Of a stretch of 64,000 bases of DNA, positions 27,001-39,000 are shown in pieces. The stretch is from Pipra filicauda (taxonomy: Eukaryota; Chordata; Aves; Passeriformes; Pipridae), in the NCBI RefSeq assembly GCF_003945595.2, contig NW_024104443.1, forward strand, positions 1,674,001 to 1,738,000, in the 5' to 3' direction. The position numbers were made by a program, and so were the translations under genes. Positions within the stretch are counted from its first letter, which is position 1, and each line of letters opens with the position of its first letter. The notes beneath the pieces are model-generated. The model searched no databases and was not told where the DNA came from. It worked only from the letters and a program-made list of their open reading frames with translations.

Positions 27001-30000
27001 ATAGGTTTAGGATATGATATTATCCTCTGCATGTGAAGGGAATTGAGTATCTCCATGCTGGGGAAAAAATGCCCCTCTATAATGAACACTTTGTATTTTT
27101 ATCTATCCATAGTAGTTGTACCAAACAATGCAGCAGTAAAAGAACTGGAATAAAAAGTTAAGATTTGTACATCAAGCATAGAAATAGAAATAAACACAGA
27201 AAAAAAAGATGCGCACAGAAATAAACAAGCACATACCCTGATCCAAAATCTCTTCCTCTTCTTTTTTGGCCTGCTGCAGCAAGGAACTTGTATCACTATC
27301 CTTGGTTTCTGAAAAAGGGGTTTTAGGATATGATGTTAACCTCTGCATGTGAAGGCAATTGAGTACCTCCCTACTGGGGAAAAAAATGCCCTTCTGGAAG
27401 GAACATATCCATTCAAAGTTTACCAAACAATGCAGCAGTAAGATTACTTCTGTATAATACTGTTGCTGCAGCTTATATGACTACTAATGTTCAATGTAAA
27501 CATCCAATTCCTTCCATAAGGCAGTGGGATCCAAAAACTATGGAAATGTTATGATTCGGTTTTGTAGGAAATAGGTAATCATTAAAAAATTGTTAATATA
27601 AAGTTTAGCACAGAAAAAGAGGCCAATCTTTAGGGTACACAGCTTATACAGCTATAAAAATGTTGGAAGCTGGAAGTCAACATTAGGAAGAAATGGACAA
27701 AAGACTATGGCACACATTTCCACCAAAATGAACAGTGGAGTCCCATAATGGTTTATTAGTTAGCAATTTGAATTTTATGCAGAATTACATTACCTCTTTA
27801 TGAGAATTTTGCATATCAAAACAACACAGGGAAACACATCAGTGAGCATCAGACGACTTGAATAAAATGGATTACAAGTATTACCTTCGTGATGCCCATG
27901 TGTCATCTTCAGCATGTCAGACTTGATTGGAACAGGAATATTTGCCTCCTGTGGAATATTTCTGAACATCTCAGGGTTTGCATTCTGAGTGCAGGTCATA
28001 TATGAGACAGCATGCTTGGCTTCCATATAGTACATAATGTAAAAATTACACATTTCATCATTGGCTGTACCCCTACACAACACAGAAAAGACGTGACACT
28101 TAAAAAAAAAAGGACCTGAGTATAGCTGCTATTTAATTCATCCTACTTGTTCATTAGAATATTAAAAAGTAGCAATGAAACGTTTAGATGTCCCACACTA
28201 AAAAATGTAATACCTTCACTGCAGCAAATACCAAAAGTTTCTTTTGGTTTATACTGAAGAATACACGCTCCCCATGTACCTCAGAAATTCCTAACAATTT
28301 TGTTTTGATTCTACAGAAAATTGCATCACCTATTTAAACTGCTCTTCCTTCTCATTTCCCCGGTATATTCCACATAGTCCACACTGTGTGATTAACTGTG
28401 CACACGTTCTGATGAAATATGACAGAACTGCATCATTCATTACATCACTATTCATACACTTCTCTGTCAATCTTGGGCAAATGTAATTTGAAATTATTGC
28501 AAATAACATCTATGTTTGATTTCAGTGGCTATCTTCTATGACAAATCTTCCCCCTGCCCCCATGTTCAAATGTATCCGTTTATTGTCCAATCACACTTGT
28601 TCTAAAGCAGCAAAACTTAATTTCATTACATATTAAAACACCATAAGCATCTCTTAAAGAGAATATAGCACTGTCATCTTGAGAATAACTTGTTCATAAG
28701 CTTCTGTAACAAAAACATGACTGCAAGGGGAATGATTAAACACTAGCAAAACACAGTACTTTCATAAATGTTGTGCATGTATTTGAAACAGAAGAGGCTC
28801 TTCTGTACTGATACATAATCCTGTCTTCAATAGAAAAAACAGCTGGTGCAAGGAAGATTTTTTCTGAAAAAAAATTACTTTGTGAAGCAGACCATACAGG
28901 GCCTTTTTACAACTGTGATCTGTTCCTGTTTTTATCTCTACCGTATGAGGTGACACCTTTTATTTAGAGCTAGAATCCTGACAATGGAATAAACTGGGAC
29001 TTTTAAAGAAAAGTTCCCAAAACACAGGGTTTTACATTGAGATTTTTTAATTAACTTTCACAATTAACCAGTGAGCCACACTCATAAAAGAGATACAGGG
29101 GTGGCCTATTAGCTGTTTGCAAAAGACGTCAGTGCTGACTTTTCCAGCAGCATCCTGCAGCATTCATTTATTCACCATAGCAACAATAATGACACAAGCC
29201 AGAGGGGAGACAGGGGGAACAGAGGAGAAGAGACTGTTTCAAAAGGGGAGTTGGTATTTTTCCATGCATTGAAAGTTTAGCATTCCTTGGAGGCCACAAA
29301 AATGAGGCTCTGGCTGGGCAAGCTCTGCTTAAGCTCTTAGAAAGCATTAACTTCACTGCTGGACCTCCAATGTCTGTCACTGTAATTGCTTCATCTTTGA
29401 AACTCCAATAGAAAAGGGGATGTGGAAACCACATGAAACCTGGTTCACCTGACACGTGTTACTGTCTCTAAGCGTTTGTGCTGGTTTAATTCTAGGTGGC
29501 AACTAAGTACCACACAGGCCCTCACTCCCCCCAGTCCTGCCCACCTCAGAGTGAGATGAAGTAAAACTTGTAGTAAAGTATAATAATACTAAATAATAAT
29601 AAATAAATAACACTGAATAATAGTAATACTAAAACTACTAATAATAGTAATATCATGGCCAGTCTTCGCGAACGAAGATTTGGGAAAGGTCATTACCCTT
29701 CCAGTCTGCGCAGTGGATTATTTTTTTTTTTTTTTTTTTTAGGTGAGACCCAGTGTGCGCTGAACTGAGCCCACCCTTTAACCCTAAGGTTCAACTGCCG
29801 GGGCCGAGCAAGCTTGGACAGTGGCAGCGAGGTCCTCAGGACGTAGGTTTGTTTAGAGTGACCTTCTCTTAGATGGATGGCCTTACAGGGCTGACGAGCT
29901 CCATCTGCCTGGGGGAGTTTCCCTGACCGGGAATCGAACCCGGGCCGCGGCGGTGAGAGTGCTGCATGCTAACCACTAGACCACCAGGGGGCCCCAATAA

Positions 30001-33000
30001 TAGTAATAAATAATATGTTATTTATACTATATATTTATATGTGATATAACAATTATATACACATAATAAAAATAATAAAATACTAATTATAATAATGATA
30101 ACTGTAATGAAAAGGGTAGAGACTTTTCCTATTGAAAGCATACTAGTACATTGAAAGAAAATATCCTAATTGTCCTAAGACTGCTTCTTAAACTGTAAGA
30201 ATTATTCAGCAAACAGGAACTACTTCTGCAGGTTCCAGTAATGCGACAGAAACTTTTTGAACTTGCGAATAAAAGATCAACAATTAAATTAAGGTTTTAG
30301 ATACTTTTTTTAGTGTTACAACCTTTGTAAAAACCTCTTCTCAACTAATTTTACCTCAGCTGCTACTCATCAGTATTTTAACTATTCAATGCAAAGCCAT
30401 AAATCCATGTTGAATCCTTAACCCTCTACTGAGATACAATCTTAGGGTGCTCGGTGCACTAAAATTTCTTTCCTTGGGATGCTGTAGCACATACTCCCAG
30501 AGTGGAGAGATTTCTGCAGGGTATCTTCATATCTCTACATATGCAATAAATTACAGTTCAAAGAGCCAGAGACAGTTAAGAGAATATTAATATTACATCT
30601 ATTTTTAAAGCTGTATTTGTCAACTTGATCTTATAGGGCTGCGTCTGCCACCTGCAGCTGAATAGCACCACTGACTAACACCGTTCAGATTTTCCTTTTT
30701 ATCATTATTATGAATTTCTGGTTTGATTGTTCTTCATAAAAGCCTGTACATTTTTGTATTGAAAAAAGGTAACTGGCGTATTGGTCCAAATTTTTAAGGT
30801 TAGATTTTATAACAGGTCAAACTATCAGAATTTTATAAGCTTCTATAAACTTTCTTTCCAGAATAATGCAGAGAAATTGGGAAGCTTTCACTATAAACAG
30901 TCAGTAATGTCACCTTATTAAAAATGTACTTTCTGGAATCGATATTCTCTATCCTTCTCTAAGTGCAGATCAGCCCAACATCTGAGTAAGGCAGCAAAGC
31001 TTCACTGGAGAAATGTTCTGAACACTTCAGCGAAGTGAATATTCACGTAAGTAAAGCCAGTGAACATTGTGTAGAGTTAAATCTTGAATAGACTAGAAAC
31101 AAAACAGAACATTCTGGCAGAAAATGTGTCTTAGAATTACCTTGGAAGAAGACATGAAACAAACACATTTCCTCATAGAACCAGTATCCTGGAAAAACAC
31201 AGTGAGGAAATGGAGCAAACAGACAAAATTTACCCTATATGTGTCTCTGTAGTTCTGCCTTCCCCACTGAACACACATCTGGCTGCCAGGATATCATCAT
31301 AGCTCACATCTACTGGATGTTCTACTGGGTAGAAAGCCTGGAAGACAGGATGATTCACCATAATCAGTGGAAGTGTTTCATATCATTTACATCAATACGC
31401 ACTGATGAGAATGACAGTGATACCCATGTGAAATGGTTTTTGCATCATAATCTAATTGTGATAATAATACTTAGCAACATTCACTCCCAGTGGCAGCACA
31501 ACATGTACCAGTGGAAACAGCAGGATGCAGATCCGTGGGCACACAATTTCCAATTCAGCTTCTCAGTTTTGAATAAAGATAATTAAAATTTACAGTTAGA
31601 ATTACAAAAAACAACCAACCTGTGGTAGTTGCGGACTCTGTCTACCAATCAATGTCCATTGACCGTTTCTCACTCTGTATCCACTCACTACTTTACCTGT
31701 AAGATACAGGTGAACAAGAGACATAAACACGTTGCAGTGTCAGCATTTTTCTGTTAAGTATTTGATACTCCTATGTTGGAAAAAAACTCTTACCTAGTCT
31801 GTGTGTATGAACTCTGTAGGCAAAAAGGTGCATTGGAAATCTTTTGTAATGGCAGGCAATGTCTGCATCAACCACTGTTAAAATATGACAGCAATAAACA
31901 ATGACAAACACATTATTTATCAAACAGATAAAAGTTACATTACTGTACTCATTCAGTATGGTTTACAAAAAGTATACCTACACTGGACAACAGACAACTT
32001 CAAAAGATAATAGATAACATCTTATATTTCTGTAGTGTCTATCTCAAGAAATCTGCAAATAAAACCCAATAAAATATAATAAAGGTCAGTTGAAAACTAC
32101 TTTCTGTGATGATGTACATACAAAATTGGGCTGAAAGCCAGAAGTATTTTTTCCAGTGTACGCTACCGATATTTAACAAAATAAAGTAATACATTTGCTT
32201 ACAGACTATGTTGAGGGACACTTAAAATAAACATGTAAACTTTCAGGGGAAAACTAAAATAAACTGATATAATTCTAAACTAATGAAATTTACAATGAAA
32301 GCTTAAGCTTGATTTTAAAGGCCCAGACTTAGAGGTCTATGGTTAGACACAGACTTTGGTAGGGAAGTGTTGTACAGTGTTTGAAGACTAGTACTTGTGT
32401 TAGGTACAGTACATATTGCTACTACTAAGGAAGAGTCTACAGAAAAAGCCCTTTGCCGATGCCTCTCTGAGAGGTGTCTGCATGTTTCCTGTTCTAACAA
32501 ACCTCATGCTCTACTTAAGAACGGTAAATATGATTGAACGTGAGAAGGCAGCTATTAACAGGGACAGAACTGTTTGTCTGTCCCTTTGATCAAAGATTCT
32601 GGAGGGTGTTTGGGTATTAATTTGATATGTTTTCATATTAAAGGGCAAAATATGTGAAGTTTCAATTCAGATTTAAAAATGTTTCAAGTTTCTGAGTTCA
32701 CTAAACAGTTGGAGTCAGCTGAGCATTTGATCACCTCAATCCTATCTAGGCAGCTAACTGTAAATGGGATAAATGGTGTTCTCAGCTATCTAATTTAAAA
32801 TCGTGGTATAACAGAGGAAAATGTAAAGTCAGTGTTCAACTTCCTTAAAACAGAACAGAACATTGCACAGTAGCCTGAAGAAGGGATACTGGGACTATCC
32901 AAGCTAAGTTTCAGATAAAATCCACTGAGTAGGATTCTGAATCGAAACTGTTAGGAAACTTTCTTTTACAATGTTTTTTCAGCATTTTGACCTTTTAACC

Positions 33001-36000
33001 GACCAGCAACATAGGAATAAAATTCTTAAACAGCAACTCCTTACTGGTAGAAATTCATTCATTAAAACTGAACTCTTAGTAGAATCACAAGTATCATGGA
33101 TGACAAATACAGATGAAGAAGAGTCCAAAATATTCTATGGCTTTCTAGGAGGAAAAGAAGGAAAATAGGTAGAGACTTTTTTGTAAAATATTAAGATGAA
33201 AGTAAATCAAAGAAATACTCTTAGGAACCCTAGAATCTTCAAAGTTGCACAGATCATTATTGTTTTGTACAACATTGTGTTTCTACAGCATTGATTGCCT
33301 TTATTGATGTAGTCATCAGGAAATATGATACAATCTTCAACATAATTAATTTTTCATAATTTGCTTAATTAAGTAACTAATTTGTCCATCTAGAATTCAA
33401 GAAGTCTCTACTAAATTTTCTTCTTCAAAAACTAATAAAAATAAATCAGATGTTGAAATTATATAATCTCTTTGTAGAACAATGACTCACCTTTCTCGCC
33501 TGGTGGTATGACAGTGTTCACAGACATCATTAGATACATTCCAGCAATCAAAGGCTGCCTGCAATTCAAAACCCAAGCTCTGGTAAACAAGTGCTCTGCA
33601 AGTGACGTGATACGCAATACCATTTAACACCACTAATGCCTAAATGTTGAATTACATCTGAAACAGGTCTGCTGAGAAAGAAGCTGTTATACAGCACCTC
33701 CTCCTCCCTCCTTTTTTTCATACAGTGCTACAATTCTTAAAGCATTTTTTGCAAAGTACGTGAAATAGGACAAAACTATCATCTACATAATTGCTGTTCC
33801 TGTCCCAGATTTCTAAATATGATGCTCTTAAACTGGATTAGCTCAGTACTGATAGCACCACTTGACTGTCAAGTTTCTTAGCAGAAATTACATCTTTTGC
33901 CAACAGATATCACATAACTTCAAAATTCTTAATATTGTGAAGTATGTATTTTTTTTATTTCACATGTTTTCAAAGGAATCCATACCTTCTATTCTGATGA
34001 AAAAAATAATAGGTATTTTTAAAGATACTCACTTTTGATGTGTCAGATGTAAAGTTACACCAGAGCAGTCCTTGTGTTTATCTGTACAAATCATGAAACA
34101 GTTTAATAATTAGCAACTGAAGCCCTGCAAATTATTACATATTAATAAGATTCTTTCCCTGTGTAAAAAATATCAGAACAAGTTTTAATCTTATTGTTTG
34201 CAGTCAAACCTTCTTACTATGTAAACATTACTCAAATTGCACAAACCTGAACATCACAGTACTGCATTTGTAGCAAAATCCTAATACAGAGCAAAACTGT
34301 GGTGGATGAAAAACTGACTGCTTTTTTGACAGTAGAAATTCTGGATCTTCATGAACTAGCATCTGAGAGATGAAACAGCATTGTGTTTACAACAGCAGAA
34401 AAGGTTGTTTAGCTTCAAACAAAACTGTATTTTGATAACAGTTAGAAAAATGAAAGATTTGTAAAAAGTGATGACATTAGTCATTAATAATGCAACTGCC
34501 AGAAATCCTTGTAATAAAGTCAAGAGGTGAATTTAAGATACTAATACAGAAAGTGATTCTGTTTAACACTGGATATCCCAGAAGGTGAGTAAAAATAGCT
34601 ATTTTATTTGTTAATGTACTGTATCTTCATTATCTTATATGTTTGATGTTTTAATATAAAGATAAAATTGTCTGTGTAGTTACTCAATTTTAGTTGCTGA
34701 TCTAGGAGTTCAATCTCTGTTCTTTTTTAAGGAAGTTTATTTTTCTTATGTGTATAACAGTAACAGCTGTAGTTAGAAGATGGGTCTAATTCCAAAGGAA
34801 GTAAATAGAAAATTCTGAAAAAATATCCTCTAACAGTATATGCTTCAGACGAGAAAGAGAACAGAGTAGCTTTGGATCTGCTGACAAGTGGTTACTTCAG
34901 AGAGTTTTTCCTCCCAACAACAGCTAGATTCCAAACTGAAAAAAGTAGTGCATTTGAACAGAAGCAAGGATAATGATCAGACTGGGACAAAACAGGGAGA
35001 CTTCTCTGATTAAAAAGTATCAGTTTAGTTTTTCAAACATTAGTTATTTCAGTCACACACCATCTCACTACTACGGGCTCTGTTTTTTACTCACCACTGA
35101 TACTAGAATTTATTAGAATTTGTTTTCCATATGTTCACAATGCAAGTGTATACATTAATACATGTGTTACGCATGTGAATTAGTTGCTAACACAATTTCA
35201 CTAGGCTCATCATTATGGCATTTGCAAATTCTCAGCTACTTGACCTCTGTGCATCCCACAAACACTTTTGGATTTAAAAATCTGAACCAGTAAACCTTTG
35301 AAAATAACAATAAAAAGGGAGTCTTGACTATCCACAGAAAAGCAAAGCTACAACAGTAGCTCTTTCATCAAGATCTCCTACTACTTTAGTTGTATTGAAT
35401 AGGTGTCACGCAAGAATATGCACGAGTTTTCAATCACAGATAATAAATGTTTCTTTCAAATTGCCAAATTAAGAATCCAAAAGCACCAGAAAGACTAAGC
35501 TATTAGGACAGAAGTAGGGGAATGGCTGGAAAACATTCAAGAGAAAGAGAAATTAAATTCTTTGTCAGTGGTTTTAGAAAAAGTTCAAGATATGTGTTTA
35601 CTGTTCATCCTCTACTCTTCACTGTAGGAAGCTTCACTTCACAGTTTCAATACCTCTATGGTTGCTACAAAGTTCTTTGTGAAGTCTCTTTTGCCCCACC
35701 CTCCTCATTTCAAACTAAATTTTTTGATTAAACTTTTGGCTATTCACGTAATACAGGTGATGCTGCAGAACTCAGTTTTCATAAGTTTAACATTGTTAGA
35801 AAGTCTGCACTATATCAATTTCAATGAAAATTGGAAAATGCTTGCTTCCTCTCAGAACATTATCATTTTAAGTAATAAAATTAGAAGAATTAAAATGCAA
35901 TCAGTAGTTTTGCGACTCTCAGTTTTGGAATTTTAGTTGAAAACATCACCATCTGGTCTTTTGAAGATTGCTGCAAAAACTATCCCAAGAAAATAAAACC

Positions 36001-39000
36001 AAACCTGTCATGTGCCAAATATGAGTCATGTTTGAAAAATTTAACCTTTACTGTGTCATAGTACCTCTTTTAAAAATAGCACAGCAGGAAGAAGGAAAGA
36101 ACTCCAATATACTTAAGTTTGGCAATATTAAGGTATTTTAACGCTATTTACATTTTCAGACTATGAAAAAGATTTTATTCAGTATTTTCATCTAATTGGA
36201 GAAATTTCAAAATGAAGTGAAGATAGTGGTAAAGTTGTGGTTGTTACTATACAAGGCAACCATCTAAATCAGTATCTGGAGAAACACAAATCAACTTGTG
36301 GCACAAGTATTTGATCTGCAGTGCTGTTTTAAGAGTAAAATAACAGATGGACACTTCGGTCTAGAGTTTTAGGGAATTCCTACAGCAATTTATTATTTTG
36401 TTTGTAGTTATATTTAGCCATAACTTGGCTAAACATTTTTCTAACTACAGAATGGAAATGATGTTTTCTTGACTCTCCTTCCCTACAGCTTTGAAATACT
36501 CAAAGCTCTGAACCCTCCACCCAAGAATGCTGACTACAGTGGGGTCATGTCAGTTCTCAGGGCTAATTCTTTTCAAGCTTCACTGTCTGACCTAAGCAAA
36601 AATACGTTTAAACAATGCACAAACCAAACAAAATCTAGCATCTCTTTTGCGATCTGTCAGTCCATCCTAACTCCTTTGATTTCTTTGTTTCAGATATTCA
36701 GTACACATGCACTGCTCTGGGACAAAGAAGTTACTAGTTACTATTTGCCATATGGCAAAGACTGGAAAATGCATTTTTATATAACTCAGAAACAGGTTCA
36801 AATGAAAGCAAACCATCCATGCAGAATTTCCAACTCAAATGAAACCAGAAGTTGTGCTTATGACTGCCTTTTGTGGTGTCCAATTATAACACAATCATAT
36901 TATATATTCCCAGCTTTTATTTACCTACGTCAAACAAAATAGACTGTGAAGGAGCAAGATTCAGGATGGGAACAGTTCCAGGCATGGAGGAAGATATACA
37001 GTGATTGTCAGGACTTTGTTATACGGACTTTACAGTTTTTATGTGCTTATAAATATACACATTGTATGTTGCCCTGGGCGTGCCCAGGCGTGCCTGCTTC
37101 CCTGCTCCCTTTCCTTCCCCGGCTTCTCCCACATTCCTCCCCCTTTTGCCTGTGTCTCTATCCCAATTTGTTCCCCCATTTGTCTGTCTCATGCTCCACC
37201 TCATGTTCTGGCCCTTTCCCCGCCTGAACTGATAAAAATCCTGTGCACGCCTCAATAAAGGATTCCATCTACACCTCTACTTTGTCTCCGAACCCATCCG
37301 TGCTGTGTCACGGCCCCATCCCCCCTCGGACCATGGCAATCGACGGTGCATGTTAAAATGGCTTCAGATTTTAAATATATCCTTTTTAAAAATTGTACAT
37401 GACAACATTGTAATGGTCACTCCAAGTTTAACTGCCAATAAATGTTTAAATTAGTTAAAAAGAATCACCTATGCTACTCCTGTTTATAATATTTTCTAGG
37501 AGAAATATCTCAAATACTAGAAATACTCAAGTTTGTCAAATGAAATACTCATATGTGAAGTGAAGGCAAATTATCCTGAAGAGAAACACTCTCATTCCGT
37601 AAGCCGATTTTGACAGGACTTGCAATACGAGTCTGACAAGCTTCCTGATAAATCTGTCTATCCAGATCAACAATCCTGAACTCTTTAACTACATGCATGA
37701 TAATCTGCCATAGACTTCCATGGCTTTGTAGATGCTTAAAATTATATGGTTGGGGTTTTTTTTACTCAAAAAAACAAACACTCTTCAAAACCTACTTTCT
37801 TTACACTTTTGGTACACAGATTATAAACTACTGAACACTGCTCAAACTATTTATTCAGCTTCTTCATTATTCTATTTCTAATATTTCATAGGAACAGTAT
37901 AGCACTCACACATGGCGACTAGAATACTTAAAAGCTTTCACTGTAACAGTGCAGCACTTTTTATGAAGCTCCAAACCCCTTGTTATTTCAAAGTCAGCCT
38001 TTGATTTGTACCAGAATCTCCACAAACAGTCTCAGAATTGGCTTTGCCTCACCAAAGATAAGAAGTAGCCTCAAAGGTAAGCACAACCTCTGAGCAAGGC
38101 AATTCCAAAGCTAATGCCCGCAGGGAAGTAACTTTGTTCGAGTTATATTTAAAAAGCAAAGACATGCAGCACAAAAATGAACTTGAAGTCTTGGTAAAGA
38201 ATGAGACAAATTCAGTATGTTGCATTCAATACTGATAGCTAGTATAATATACATAAAAGAAAACTAGCTCAATTTGTTTTTTTCATGGAAGTGAAGGTGC
38301 TTGCAATTGCCAAGCTGTTCACTCATCCAAAATCAATTCAGCAAAATTCTTTTTAGAAGTCCAGTAACATGTAGAATGAAACTCTACCTTTATTCAAAAT
38401 GCAAACACAGTCCTCCCACTCACATTTTCACAACTTACTTTCCAAATAGAAAGGAGACTAACAATTGCTGAAACTGACTCAGCGTAATTTTTTAACAGTT
38501 GAATACCTCGTAAGGGTCACAGATGATTGATTTGCTAAGAGGATATCATAATATGTCATAGCCACGAATATCTGTGAATATGCAAAATTAATTTTATTCA
38601 AGACACTAGGATATTCAAAAGAATATCAAAGAGAAGCACACTGAATCTAATGTTCAAAATAAGGCTACAACTCAATGGCAGTGTACAACTCACAGACTTA
38701 TGAAGAAAGAGATATTTTTAAGATATCTGCCAGCTTGGTGGCCCAAAATAATTACTCTCCCCAACCAAAAAAAACCAAAACCTAACCCAACACAAAGAAC
38801 CACACACACCCTGCACAAAAGCAGGTACATCTACGTTAGTATATGTAATATGGGTATCATAATTTTTGTATGGAATGATAGCAGGGAAAAATAAATCTAT
38901 CCTCATGGAAAAAAATGGGAGTTAGAGAAGGAGCTGAGAACGCAAATCTTGTTCCTTGTGCAAGAAGGAGAGAGAACAAAAAACGGAATGAAGGAAGAGG

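Larger units (their letters stand above)
26900..27441 (-). repeat. Tandem segmental duplication carrying PAM exon 11
   Basis: Two direct copies, about 26900-27139 and 27215-27441. Each contains the 72-base exon plus flanking intron. Shared landmarks include AGAAATAAACAAG on one side (26902 and 27217), GGATATGAT and CTCTGCATGTGAAGG in the middle, and CCAAACAATGCAGCAGTAA at the far end (27121 and 27423). The offset is 315 bases at the exon and 302 at the far end. The intron parts have drifted visibly more than the exons. Confidence 0.9.
28073..31233 (-). other. PAM intron 9 (3.2 kb), with LTR remnant, AT tract and SINE
   Basis: Carries a probable LTR remnant at 29478-29580, an AAT/ATA-rich tract on both sides of a SINE (29653-29995), and otherwise unclassified sequence. 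Confidence 0.75.
31338..33490 (-). other. PAM introns 6-8 between exons 9 and 6
   Basis: Exons 7-9 are tightly grouped: introns of 282 bases (31338-31619) and 97 bases (31697-31793). Then 31875-33490 (1.6 kb) is AT-rich and holds no recognised repeat. A short inverted repeat GGGACAG...CTGTCCC lies near 32560. Confidence 0.7.

Noticed and set aside
29168..29455. 95-codon minus-strand frame in intron 9
   Set aside because: No family resemblance. Lies between exons 9 and 10 of PAM without usable splice phase. Treated as chance.
29920..29991. A functional tRNA-Glu gene on the minus strand
   Set aside because: The T arm and B box are near perfect, but the D-to-anticodon region is altered and the anticodon stem no longer pairs. 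The head runs straight into a SINE body with an RTE tail and target duplications, so it is the SINE promoter head.
33555..33558. Use of the second AG of the tandem acceptor of PAM exon 6
   Set aside because: It would remove four bases and shift the frame of the conserved QPLIAG segment.
36469..36942. Open frame of about 157 codons just upstream of the LTR at 36945, possibly retroviral
   Set aside because: It opens without an ATG, shows no retroviral or other family motif, and has the composition of a chance frame. The LTR has target-duplication-like flanks of its own.
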